A stretch of DNA of 64,000 bases from Parasalinivibrio latis (GTDB lineage: Bacteria; Pseudomonadota; Gammaproteobacteria; Enterobacterales; Vibrionaceae): assembly GCF_036825535.1 (NCBI RefSeq), contig NZ_CP098812.1:2976001-3040000 (forward strand), written 5' to 3'. The position numbers were made by a program, and so were the translations under genes. Shown here piece after piece: positions 51,694-61,600 of the stretch (position 1 is the stretch's first letter; each line of letters starts with the position of its first letter). The notes below the pieces were generated by a model that had not been told where the DNA came from, did not search any database, and saw nothing but the letters and a program-made list of their open reading frames with translations.

Positions 51694-53871
51694 TTATTCT
51701 TTTGCCTGAATGGCAATAATTCCCGGCCGAACCTCGACTACCGCTTCTCTTCCCGGGCGTTTACCCGCGTGAGCCTTGCGGCTGTATCGGTCCACAACAC
51801 ACTGTTTGTTGTCATGAATAATCACCAGGCACTCAAGGCACTGGATACACTCGTTGTAATCGATTTTCCCCTGTGGGGTGATTGCATTTATCTGGCATTT
51901 CTTATGGCAAAGCTGGCATGGGCTTCCGCACTCCTCACGCCGGGTAAGCCAGCTGAACAGCCGCAACCGGCCCAGTACAGAGAGCCCGGCTCCAAGCGGG
52001 CAGAGGTAGCGGCAGTAAGCTTTGTGTACCCACGCACTTGCACCAAGCAACAACAGTGCATAAAGCACAAATGGCCATGTCCGGTCGAACACCAAGGTTA
52101 CGGCGGTTTTGAAAGGCTCAATTTCGGCCAGTGTTTCAGCCGTCGAAAGGGATGAAAAAGAGACACAAACCAAACCGGCAAGCACAGGGTATTTCACCCA
52201 TTGCAGCCGCCTGTGGGTGGCATCTTTTATACGATGAGGACGTATACCAAGACGTTTACCCAGCTCTGAAACGAGCTCCTGCATCGCCCCGAACGGGCAC
52301 AGCCAGCCGCAAAAAAGCCCCCGCCCCCACAAAAACAGTGAGACAAAGACATAACTCCAAAGCACGAAAATTACCGGGTCCAGCAGGAATACGTTGATAT
52401 CAAACCCCTGCCAGAGAGAGAGCAACAGGGTGTAAATATTCACCACAGAAAGCTGGCCCTGCGCATAAATACCAATAAAACCGACGACAAAGGCGAGCGC
52501 AGCAAACCGGGCCGGGCGAAGATACCTGCCGGCCTGTTTTGCCAGCAGTTTTTGCCAGGCAAACATCGCAGTCAGTAATGCCAGATAAACCGATATGGCC
52601 GCGACCTCCCAAACCCTTTCCCGCCAGAGCCTCACCCACAGGGGTTCGGGCTCTGTACTGGCATTCGCCTCAGGTTTGCTGACAACTTCCTCAGGCAGGG
52701 CGTAACTGCTGGAAAGAGGCCGGTTTTCTGATTCGAGGAAGCTCTTTTTAACGGCAACATTAATGTGGAGTTCCAGTGGCTTCCCTGGGTCAAACCCACT
52801 GCTGCCCTTTATCCGGAACACACGTATTTGCGCGTATTCCGGTGCACCATCAGCCAACATGGGGGAGTAAAAGCTGTAAAAGTCGGTATCCCGGATATCC
52901 ACGGCAAACCCTTCCTGGCTGATGCTGAACCTAGCCGGAGACGTGCCGGGGATAAAGTCTTCTGCCAACATGTTGTATTCGCCACCGGAGAGCGCAATGA
53001 AGGCAATCTCTCCCGCATCCAGACTCTCGTCCAGCCGCCGGAATTCTTCCTCTCCAAGCAGGTTTTTCCCAATTAGCGGACTGTTGAGCACGGCGGCATA
53101 AACTGCCACAAAACTCTCTTCTGCAGGAATATCTGTCAGGGATTCAAGCTGGTCGGCAGAAAGCCCCAGCTCTTGGGCCGCTTCCGGCTGTGAAAGCTGC
53201 CACTTGTGTACCAATCCCCGGCTTACCAGTTCATCAAATGACAGGGGGCGGAAATTATCCGTTTTTAAGGTACTTAAACGTTTATCGGTAAAACCGGACA
53301 ACCGAGCCCGGGCCACTTTCATTGCCGCAGCCAGGATAGTGTCGTTGATGACAATGACGGAAACCGTCGCCTTGGTAACTCCGTCCAGGTAAACCGTGCT
53401 TCCATCATCTACCTTTTGCTGGCGGGAACCGATAATGAAACGCTTCTGGATTCGCTGGCCGAGGTATTGGGCGATGTATTCCAGTAACGGCTCCTCCCCC
53501 AAGCCATGAAGGAAGATAGGTTCATGGTGCCTGACAAGCTCAATACCCTGGATCACGCCTTCGGTATCCAGTCCCATACGTATATTTACTGTCTCACCGG
53601 AAAACCCGGGAAAGCCGGTCAGGTCATCAGATTCAAACACGTAACCAAGCAGCTCGTTAAGCTGGTAGACCGGGGTAACCGGCAAGTCCGGTTCCTGCGG
53701 CAATATACGTGTTGCCTGCGGGAATATCCGGGCTATTTCCGGTGTTACCTCCTGCCACTGCTCACCAAAGGCCGGCTTGGTCACCAGCAGGCTAAGAGCT
53801 ACGACGGACAGAATCCAGATACAAAAAAGCCGGCACTTGGGGTGCCGGCAAACGAGAGTTGGTTTTTGCAC
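51694..53871 (-). CDS. NosR-like FMN-binding polyferredoxin membrane protein
   Basis: 725 residues. Signal/anchor sequence; periplasmic FMN-binding domain (about 60-190) with a flavinylation-like stretch DGVTKATVS near residue 167; several transmembrane segments; two CX3CP sites (FCGWLCPFGAMQE near 520, YCRYLCPLGAGLSV near 618); then two 4Fe-4S clusters (CGSPCQLCHKKC and CIQCLECL, about 645-685). This is the NosR/NirI architecture, but no nos, nir or nar genes are near. GTG at 53871 is preceded by GGAGGT. A terminator hairpin lies inside its first codons. Inferred: electron transfer or redox sensing for the PQQ alcohol pathway. Confidence 0.85.
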   Translation of the reverse strand: MQKPTLVCRHPKCRLFCIWILSVVALSLLVTKPAFGEQWQEVTPEIARIFPQATRILPQEPDLPVTPVYQLNELLGYVFESDDLTGFPGFSGETVNIRMGLDTEGVIQGIELVRHHEPIFLHGLGEEPLLEYIAQYLGQRIQKRFIIGSRQQKVDDGSTVYLDGVTKATVSVIVINDTILAAAMKVARARLSGFTDKRLSTLKTDNFRPLSFDELVSRGLVHKWQLSQPEAAQELGLSADQLESLTDIPAEESFVAVYAAVLNSPLIGKNLLGEEEFRRLDESLDAGEIAFIALSGGEYNMLAEDFIPGTSPARFSISQEGFAVDIRDTDFYSFYSPMLADGAPEYAQIRVFRIKGSSGFDPGKPLELHINVAVKKSFLESENRPLSSSYALPEEVVSKPEANASTEPEPLWVRLWRERVWEVAAISVYLALLTAMFAWQKLLAKQAGRYLRPARFAALAFVVGFIGIYAQGQLSVVNIYTLLLSLWQGFDINVFLLDPVIFVLWSYVFVSLFLWGRGLFCGWLCPFGAMQELVSELGKRLGIRPHRIKDATHRRLQWVKYPVLAGLVCVSFSSLSTAETLAEIEPFKTAVTLVFDRTWPFVLYALLLLGASAWVHKAYCRYLCPLGAGLSVLGRLRLFSWLTRREECGSPCQLCHKKCQINAITPQGKIDYNECIQCLECLVIIHDNKQCVVDRYSRKAHAGKRPGREAVVEVRPGIIAIQAKE
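53823..53849 (-). terminator. Terminator inside the start of the NosR-like gene
   Basis: On the minus strand GCCGGCAC and GTGCCGGC (eight bp) form a stem with a five-base loop followed by six T. It lies about 22 bases after the GTG start of the NosR-like gene and about 100 bases after the aldehyde dehydrogenase stop, so it probably terminates aldehyde dehydrogenase transcripts. Confidence 0.8.
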
Positions 53872-53946
53872 CTTACACCTCCATAGGAGGGACAGAATGT
53901 GGCTGCCACCCTGCCCCCCTATTGGACGTTAGAAGAAACCAGAATC

Positions 53947-55464
53947 TTAGAAGAATCCCAGAGGGTTGATGTCATAGCTCACCAGCAGGTTCTTGGTTTG
54001 CTGATAGTGATCCAACATCATCTTGTGGGTTTCGCGGCCAATACCGGATTTCTTGTAGCCACCAAATGCTGCGTGTGCAGGGTAGAGGTGGTAACAGTTG
54101 GTCCATACCCGTCCAGCCTGGATAGCGCGGCCCATACGGTAAGCACGGTTCATATCGCGGGTCCACAGACCGGCACCCAGGCCGAAATCTGTGTCGTTGG
54201 CGATACGCAGTGCTTCTGCTTCGTCTTTAAAGGTCGTGACACTGACAACCGGGCCGAAGATTTCCTCTTGGAAAACACGCATGGAGTTGTCACCTTTGAG
54301 GATGGTTGGCTGCACGTAGAAGCCTTTGTCAAAACCGGAAATTGCCGCTGACTGGCCGCCCAACAGCACTTCCGCGCCTTCATCACGGCCGATCTGCAGG
54401 TAACTGAGGATCTTGTCATACTGCTCATCAGACGCTTGGGCACCAACCTGGGTTTCAGTATCAAGCGGGTTGCCGTGCTTGATGTTTTGGGCTCGTTCAA
54501 TAACGCGGCTGATGAAATCATCATAAATACTTTCTTGAACCAGCAGACGGGAAGGACAGGTACACACCTCGCCCTGGTTAAAGAACGCCAGCACAGTCCC
54601 TTCAACAGCCTTGCTGATGAATTCATCTTCTTGCTGCATCACATCTTCAAAGTAGATATTCGGCGATTTACCACCCAGCTCAACGGTGGACGGGATCATA
54701 TTCTCAGCCGCACAGCGCATGATGTGGTTACCGATTGGGGTAGAGCCCGTAAACGCGATCTTGGCGATACGGGTGGAGGTTGCCAGCGCCTGGCCAGCTT
54801 CCGGGCCCATACCGTTTACGACATTAACAACGCCCGGCGGGAGGAGATCTTCAATGACTTCCATCAGGAGAAGAATAGTGGTTGGCGTTTGCTCTGCTGG
54901 CTTAAGGACCACACAGTTACCCGCAGCCAGAGCCGGCGCCAGTTTCCAGGCAGCCATCAGCAATGGGAAGTTCCATGGGATAATCTGGCCAACTACGCCC
55001 AGAGGTTCATGGATATGGTAGGCAACGGTCTTACCGTCGATTTCTGCTGCGGTGCCTTCCTGGGCTCGGATACACCCGGCAAAATAGCGGAAGTGATCGA
55101 CGCACAGAGGAATATCTGCCGCCAGGGTTTCACGCACGGCTTTACCGTTTTCCCAGGTTTCGGCAACAGCCAGCATTTCGAGGTTTGCTTCAATTCGATC
55201 TGCAATCTTCAGCAGGATATTGGAGCGCTCGGTGACTGAAGTCGAACCCCAGGCATCTTTTGCAGCGTGCGCAGCATCAAGCGCCAGCTCAATATCTTCA
55301 GCGGTAGAGCGTGGAATTTCTGTAAATCCTTCACCGGTACAAGGAGTGGTGTTGGTAAAGTACTGGCCTTTGACCGGCTCTACCCACTGACCGCCAATAA
55401 AGTTGGCGTAGCGGGATTTGAAATTAACGACTGCACCTTCCGTTCCTGGTTTTGCGTAAATCAT
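53947..55464 (-). CDS. exaC: NAD-dependent aldehyde dehydrogenase (ExaC/AldB-like)
   Basis: 505-residue ALDH: cofactor motif QIIPWNFPLLMAAWKLAPALAAGN, general-base glutamate in VELGGKSPN, catalytic cysteine in FFNQGEVCTCPSRL, and late EEIFGPV. The N-terminus and the CTCPSR block match the acetaldehyde dehydrogenases linked to ethanol oxidation. It oxidises the aldehyde made by the quinoprotein to the acid. Motif copy d lies 136 bases before its start. Confidence 0.92.
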   Translation of the reverse strand: MIYAKPGTEGAVVNFKSRYANFIGGQWVEPVKGQYFTNTTPCTGEGFTEIPRSTAEDIELALDAAHAAKDAWGSTSVTERSNILLKIADRIEANLEMLAVAETWENGKAVRETLAADIPLCVDHFRYFAGCIRAQEGTAAEIDGKTVAYHIHEPLGVVGQIIPWNFPLLMAAWKLAPALAAGNCVVLKPAEQTPTTILLLMEVIEDLLPPGVVNVVNGMGPEAGQALATSTRIAKIAFTGSTPIGNHIMRCAAENMIPSTVELGGKSPNIYFEDVMQQEDEFISKAVEGTVLAFFNQGEVCTCPSRLLVQESIYDDFISRVIERAQNIKHGNPLDTETQVGAQASDEQYDKILSYLQIGRDEGAEVLLGGQSAAISGFDKGFYVQPTILKGDNSMRVFQEEIFGPVVSVTTFKDEAEALRIANDTDFGLGAGLWTRDMNRAYRMGRAIQAGRVWTNCYHLYPAHAAFGGYKKSGIGRETHKMMLDHYQQTKNLLVSYDINPLGFF

Positions 55465-55599
55465 GATTCCACCTCATGTGTTGTGGCATTAGTCCGTTGA
55501 TTTCGGTTTGGGAGCCGCACCGGGCAGTTTTCCCTAGCCTGTGATTCCATTGTGGCAAGTGGTGCTTTCCCGCTCTATCAGCAGTTGGTTTACAAAATC

Positions 55600-55616
55600 T
55601 CCTACTTTGGGAGGGT
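55600..55616. promoter_or_regulatory. PQQ-locus motif copy d (aldehyde dehydrogenase)
   Basis: TCCTACTTTGGGAGGGT, 136 bases before the aldehyde dehydrogenase start, in the gap after the MOSC gene. Confidence 0.7.
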
Positions 55617-55641
55617 AGCCAATGGGCAGCAAAAAAACGGC

Positions 55642-56274
55642 CTACCAGTCGAACCGCCACTGGGGTGAAAGCCCCTCTATCTGGAGCGGCTTGGCTACCT
55701 GTACTCCCTGTTGCCGCTGCGCAATCCAGTGCTCCCAGATTTTCTCAATGCTGTATTCATCCTGGAGCCGGGTTTTCAGCTTTATTTCATCCCCTTGCTG
55801 TACATGCCCTTCTTTGACTACCCGGTAATACCACCCGGTGCATTTCTGCATGATCACAAACTCGAGCACATGGGCATTGCCGATCCGTTGGTTTAACTTC
55901 CAGCAGGGCATACGGGGCTGGGAAACCTGGATCTCAGCTTCACCCACAGAGTAGATATCACCGATGAAGACATTGGACTCCGTCATCCCAATGGTGGAGA
56001 AGTTCTCGCCGACACAGGGTTCGTCCAGCCTGTCAGCGAGGTGGGGAAAGACTTCCTTCAAAACCTGATAATTTTCTAAGGGAAAGTGATAAACCGCCTT
56101 ATCCAGACCGCCATGCACCCTGCTGTCGACCTGAAAGTCCCCTTCCAAACCAAATTCCCCAAGGAACAGAGGGCCTTCAACCGGTTGTTTATTAATTCCG
56201 GTAGGTGTTTTTGACGGGCCGATGGTGTCTTTTATTGCAATGCGAACCGGCCCCAGCGTATTTGATGAAATCAT
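55642..56274 (-). CDS. MOSC domain-containing protein (YiiM-like)
   Basis: 210 residues. MOSC core motifs: GEFGLEGDFQVDSRVHGGLDKAVYHFP and the conserved cysteine in QVSQPRMPCWKLNQRIG, which binds molybdenum cofactor in relatives. YiiM-type proteins reduce N-hydroxylated compounds such as 6-hydroxylaminopurine. It lies between the alcohol and aldehyde dehydrogenase genes, but a functional link is only positional. Starts after the exaA terminator. Confidence 0.85.
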   Translation of the reverse strand: MISSNTLGPVRIAIKDTIGPSKTPTGINKQPVEGPLFLGEFGLEGDFQVDSRVHGGLDKAVYHFPLENYQVLKEVFPHLADRLDEPCVGENFSTIGMTESNVFIGDIYSVGEAEIQVSQPRMPCWKLNQRIGNAHVLEFVIMQKCTGWYYRVVKEGHVQQGDEIKLKTRLQDEYSIEKIWEHWIAQRQQGVQVAKPLQIEGLSPQWRFDW

Positions 56275-56302
56275 GTCACCAGACTCCTTCTGTCAAAAAC
56301 GC

Positions 56303-56322
56303 AAAAGGGCCCCGAAGGGCCC
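56303..56322 (-). terminator. Terminator of the alcohol dehydrogenase gene
   Basis: Stem GGGCCC / GGGCCC with a CGAA loop; on the minus strand it is followed by four T. Stops transcription between exaA and the MOSC gene, possibly incompletely. Confidence 0.65.
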
Positions 56323-56328
56323 CTGGCG

Positions 56329-58092
56329 TTATTTCTTAGGCAGTTTAAATGTCCATACCATGCCACCTTGGTTAAAGTTCTTAACCCGTTTGGCAACATC
56401 TCCTCCCCAGAGTGGGACTGCACCACCCCAACCGGACAGGACACTGATATATTGCTCTCCGTCCATCTCCCAGGTTACAGGGCTGCCCACAATACCGGAG
56501 CCGGTATTGAATTTGTAAAGCAACTCACCGGTTTTATCGTCAAAACCGAGCAGGTAACCTTCAGGGTTCCCGGTAAACACCAGACCGCCAGCCGTGGTCA
56601 GGACACCACCCCATAACGGCGCATAGTTCTTGTATTCCCAGACAATCTTGCCACTTTTCGGATCAACCGCTCTCAGTACACCGATGTAGTCCTCATTCAA
56701 TGCCTTGATAGTAAAGCCGGCACCCAGGTAAGCAGCCCCTTTCTTGTATGCAGTAGGCTCATTCCAGATATCCATCTGCCATTCATTGGAAGGGACATAA
56801 AACAGTCCGGTATCCTGGCTGTATGCCATAGGCATCCAGTTCTTCCCTCCAAGGAAAGACGGCGCGGCGACAACAGTTTTACCCTGCTTGCCGTCGGCTG
56901 AGTCTGTTGGGTTCCCCGGACGGTTGCTGTCTACAAAAATCGGGCGTCCCTTGTCATCCAGACCGCTTGCCCAGCTAATTTTATCTACGAACGGGAAGCC
57001 TCGGATAAAGTCACCATTGGTTCTGTCCAGTACATAGAAGAAACCGTTACGGTCGGCAGTTGCCCCTGCTTTTACCGTCTTGCCGCCTTCGGTGTAATCA
57101 AACGAAACAAATTCGTTTACACCATCGTAATCCCAGCCGTCATGTGGTGTAGTCTGGAAATGCCAGACGATCTTTCCGTTGTCAGGATCAATAGCAAGGC
57201 GAGAGGAAGAAAAGAGGTTGTCACCCGGACGCATGTGGGAGTTCCACGGAGCCGGGTTACCGGTACCAAAGAACAGGAGATCTGTGTCGGAGTCATAGGT
57301 TCCACCAAGCCAGGGTGCAGCACCGCCGGACTTCCACAGATCTGCCGGCCAGGTTTTACCGGCTTCACCGCCGGAGATACCGGCTTCTGTTTTCTTGCCG
57401 TCAACCCAGACGTAACCCATATGGCCTTCTACCGTTGGGCGCTCCCAGACAATCGCCCCGGTTTTAGCGTCGTAGGCACGTACCTTACCGACAATACCAA
57501 ACTCACCCCCGGATACACCGGTAATCACATTACCCTTTACAATAATTGGCGCGGCAGTAATGGAATAACCGGCTTTATAGTCCTCAACTTTCTTTTTCCA
57601 ACGAACCTTTCCGGTTTTGGAATCCAGTGCAACGAGCTTGGCATCCAGAGTGGCAAAAATTACCAAGTCATCGTAAAGCGCGACACCACGGTTGATAACG
57701 TCACAGCATGGCATGATGCCGTCAGGCAGCCGGGCATCATACTGCCATAGTTCATCGCCGGTACGGGCATCAATGGCGTACACACGGGAATAAGAACCCG
57801 TTATATACATAACTCCGTCTTTAATCAGGGGCTGGGATTCCTGGCCCCGTTGTTTCTCTCCACCCAGGGAGAAACCCCAAGCCGGCACCACATTTTTAAC
57901 AGTCTCTTTATTTATCTTATCCAACCCACTGTAGCGTTGGGCTCGTAGCCCAAGACCATAGCTGACTACATCATCCTGGGTTGCCTGGTCATTCAGAATG
58001 TCTTGATCTGTCACTCCGGCCACGGCCTGAGAAGACAGGGTCAATAAACCTGCCATCACCATGAAACCGAGCTTGCGGTTTACTGCTGTCAT
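56329..58092 (-). CDS. exaA: PQQ-dependent alcohol dehydrogenase, predicted lanthanide type
   Basis: 587-residue periplasmic eight-bladed quinoprotein with a signal peptide (GFMVMAGLLTLSSQAVA|GV). Vicinal disulfide C129-C130 in MPCCDVINRG; catalytic aspartate D321 in PHDGWDYDGVNE and a further aspartate D323 two residues on. In calcium enzymes the second position is Ala or Ser; an Asp there is the lanthanide-site signature of XoxF/ExaF/PedH. W-motif repeats (e.g. AIDARTGDELWQYD) mark the blades. No cytochrome c or exaB gene is in the window. Symbol exaA means family, not metal type. Confidence 0.9.
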   Translation of the reverse strand: MTAVNRKLGFMVMAGLLTLSSQAVAGVTDQDILNDQATQDDVVSYGLGLRAQRYSGLDKINKETVKNVVPAWGFSLGGEKQRGQESQPLIKDGVMYITGSYSRVYAIDARTGDELWQYDARLPDGIMPCCDVINRGVALYDDLVIFATLDAKLVALDSKTGKVRWKKKVEDYKAGYSITAAPIIVKGNVITGVSGGEFGIVGKVRAYDAKTGAIVWERPTVEGHMGYVWVDGKKTEAGISGGEAGKTWPADLWKSGGAAPWLGGTYDSDTDLLFFGTGNPAPWNSHMRPGDNLFSSSRLAIDPDNGKIVWHFQTTPHDGWDYDGVNEFVSFDYTEGGKTVKAGATADRNGFFYVLDRTNGDFIRGFPFVDKISWASGLDDKGRPIFVDSNRPGNPTDSADGKQGKTVVAAPSFLGGKNWMPMAYSQDTGLFYVPSNEWQMDIWNEPTAYKKGAAYLGAGFTIKALNEDYIGVLRAVDPKSGKIVWEYKNYAPLWGGVLTTAGGLVFTGNPEGYLLGFDDKTGELLYKFNTGSGIVGSPVTWEMDGEQYISVLSGWGGAVPLWGGDVAKRVKNFNQGGMVWTFKLPKK

Positions 58093-58651
58093 TAGGTGTT
58101 CCTCTCCAGTTTCAGTCCTTTGAGAAAGCCGGCTGCAGATTTATCCAAACCGGATTCCTCCCTAACTCGTCACGTCTTGTCGCACCCTGGGGTACTCATT
58201 GACTGAGTCTAAGTCACCACGGAAATCAGGAAATTCACATCTGGGAGGGTTTAGCCTCATACCTTGGCAGGAATAAAAGCTCATCCCGAAGTAGTAAACA
58301 GAGCTTTCACAAAGGAGTGAAAGAGTCCGGGCGGATCTGGCGGGCCCCACATGAACAAATATTGTTCAATTATTTGGGCTCGTTCATCTGTCAGAGTTTT
58401 TAGCCACCAGTATGGATAGGCAGCAGCGCCTGAAACCGAAAAAGGGATCTATTAACTGAATTACCAGAAAGTTACCGGCTGTCACATTTTTTGTTACTTG
58501 TTATGTCTTCTTTTTCCATTTGTTAATTTGACGATCCGTTTTCCCGCACATAGTATATGGAATTCTAATCACTTCTACTTGTTTCATATTAAACTCGGAC
58601 TCAATACCGGGGATGACGAAACAATCTGTTCTATATCTGGCAGGGAATCGC
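58093..58651. promoter_or_regulatory. Divergent region, alcohol dehydrogenase / adhesin
   Basis: 559 bases without a supported gene. The left part holds motif copy e and, next to it, CTGGGAGGGTTTAG (58241-58254), which resembles the right half of copy d. The right part is AT-rich and carries the adhesin promoter; no clear -10/-35 pair was identified. Confidence 0.5.
58257..58273. promoter_or_regulatory. PQQ-locus motif copy e (alcohol dehydrogenase)
   Basis: TCATACCTTGGCAGGAA, about 165 bases before the alcohol dehydrogenase start. It matches copy b at 13 of 17 positions, with GGCAGGA exact. Confidence 0.6.
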
Positions 58652-61600
58652 ATGGAAAAATTGAAGACTCAGCAAGAAGCCTTGGTAAAGTCGACTGTTG
58701 GAGAAGCCACCTTTAGCCATCAGAACAACACCTTACCTATTTCCGATGGAGTCAGGATTCCCTTAGGTGCAGAAATTGAAATCGCAGACGGAGCTGAGCT
58801 GCTCCTAGAATATGCGGACGGTAGCCTTGTCACCCTGCCGGATAACCTACCATCAGTCCCCATGGATGAAGAGATCCCCGGTCTGTCCGATGAAATTGCC
58901 GCTATTCAGGATCTGATCCTCGGCGGTGATGACCCAACTGAAGAACTCCCGGCAACAGCGGCCGGTGGTAACAACGCATCCGGTGGTGGGTTTGGCTTTA
59001 CGTCGGTTAATCGTGATGGAGCGGAAACCCTTGCAGAAGCAGGGTATGAGACTGAGGGAGTTGAACCCCGTGCTTTGGGTAGAGGGGATGAGAGTGAAGA
59101 TGATGCCGCATTCTTTATCAGCAACGCTGCTGAAGACTCTCCAGCACCTGGTGGTGACGGAGGGACAGGCCTGCCGATAGCTGTAGAATCGATCTCGAGC
59201 CCTAATGTTAGTGAGGGTGACAATGCAATCTTCACTGTAACACTTTCCCAAGCCACCACAGCTTCAACGACAGTAATACTTAACTTAGCCGGCGGAAGTG
59301 CCAATGCAGGTACAGATTTCAAAAGCGCTACCGTGACTGTCAACGGCGAGGAAGTCCAAGTTGCAGAAGACGGCAGTTTTGCCATCATTGTCGCCCCGGG
59401 TGAAACCAGCTTTGATGTTGTTGTAGAAACAATTGATGATTCCGTATCAGAGAACAACGAGAGCTTCACATTGTCGGCCTCAACGGTTGGGCAAGATGGT
59501 GCTGTGACTGGTACCGGCACCATTGAAGATGACAAGGGCACCACGCCGGGCACCGAAGACACGGTACGGGTCAACATCAGCGGCCCGGATTCCGTCGTCG
59601 AAGGGGAGACCACCGGTAAGTACACCGTTTCCCTGACCCAGAAGGCCGAGACCCCGGTGACCGTGAAGCTCACCTACTCCGGCACCGCCACCGACGGCAC
59701 TGACTACACCAAGGTCGTGGACGTGGTTATCCCTGCCGGACAGGACAAGGTTGAGTTTGATATCACCACCCTGGATGACGCCATCGCCGACAACGGCGAG
59801 ACCATCACCGTCACCCTGGGCGACATCACCGGCGGCGGCTTTGAAGCCATCGAAGCCGGTGCCAACAACAGTGTCACCACGGTCATTAACGACCAGACCG
59901 GTACCGATGGCACGCCGGGCACCGAAGACACGGTACGGGTCAACATCAGCGGCCCGGATTCCGTCGTCGAAGGGGAGACCACCGGTAAGTACACCGTTTC
60001 CCTGACCCAGAAGGCCGAGACCCCGGTGACCGTGAAGCTCACCTACTCCGGCACCGCCACCGACGGCACTGACTACACCAAGGTCGTGGACGTGGTTATC
60101 CCTGCCGGACAGGACAAGGTTGAGTTTGATATCACCACCCTGGATGACGCCATCGCCGACAACGGCGAGACCATCACCGTCACCCTGGGCGACATCACCG
60201 GCGGCGGCTTTGAAGCCATCGAAGCCGGTGCCAACAACAGTGTCACCACGGTCATTAACGACCAGACCGGTACCGATGGCACGCCGGGCACCGAAGACAC
60301 GGTACGGGTCAACATCAGCGGCCCGGATTCCGTCGTCGAAGGGGAGACCACCGGTAAGTACACCGTTTCCCTGACCCAGAAGGCCGAGACCCCGGTGACC
60401 GTGAAGCTCACCTACTCCGGCACCGCCACCGACGGCACTGACTACACCAAGGTCGTGGACGTGGTTATCCCTGCCGGACAGGACAAGGTTGAGTTTGATA
60501 TCACCACCCTGGATGACGCCATCGCCGACAACGGCGAGACCATCACCGTCACCCTGGGCGACATCACCGGCGGCGGCTTTGAAGCCATCGAAGCCGGTGC
60601 CAACAACAGTGTCACCACGGTCATTAACGACCAGACCGGTACCGATGGCACGCCGGGCACCGAAGACACGGTACGGGTCAACATCAGCGGCCCGGATTCC
60701 GTCGTCGAAGGGGAGACCACCGGTAAGTACACCGTTTCCCTGACCCAGAAGGCCGAGACCCCGGTGACCGTGAAGCTCACCTACTCCGGCACCGCCACCG
60801 ACGGCACTGACTACACCAAGGTCGTGGACGTGGTTATCCCTGCCGGACAGGACAAGGTTGAGTTTGATATCACCACCCTGGATGACGCCATCGCCGACAA
60901 CGGCGAGACCATCACCGTCACCCTGGGCGACATCACCGGCGGCGGCTTTGAAGCCATCGAAGCCGGTGCCAACAACAGTGTCACCACGGTCATTAACGAC
61001 CAGACCGGTACCGATGGCACGCCGGGCACCGAAGACACGGTACGGGTCAACATCAGCGGCCCGGATTCCGTCGTCGAAGGGGAGACCACCGGTAAGTACA
61101 CCGTTTCCCTGACCCAGAAGGCCGAGACCCCGGTGACCGTGAAGCTCACCTACTCCGGCACCGCCACCGACGGCACTGACTACACCAAGGTCGTGGACGT
61201 GGTTATCCCTGCCGGACAGGACAAGGTTGAGTTTGATATCACCACCCTGGATGACGCCATCGCCGACAACGGCGAGACCATCACCGTCACCCTGGGCGAC
61301 ATCACCGGCGGCGGCTTTGAAGCCATCGAAGCCGGTGCCAACAACAGTGTCACCACGGTCATTAACGACCAGACCGGTACCGATGGCACGCCGGGCACCG
61401 AAGACACGGTACGGGTCAACATCAGCGGCCCGGATTCCGTCGTCGAAGGGGAGACCACCGGTAAGTACACCGTTTCCCTGACCCAGAAGGCCGAGACCCC
61501 GGTGACCGTGAAGCTCACCTACTCCGGCACCGCCACCGACGGCACTGACTACACCAAGGTCGTGGACGTGGTTATCCCTGCCGGACAGGACAAGGTTGAG

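Noticed and set aside
51694..53871. Denitrification regulator NosR
   Set aside because: Architecture matches, but no nosZ, nosDFY, nir or nar gene is present in the window; the PQQ context is a better guide.
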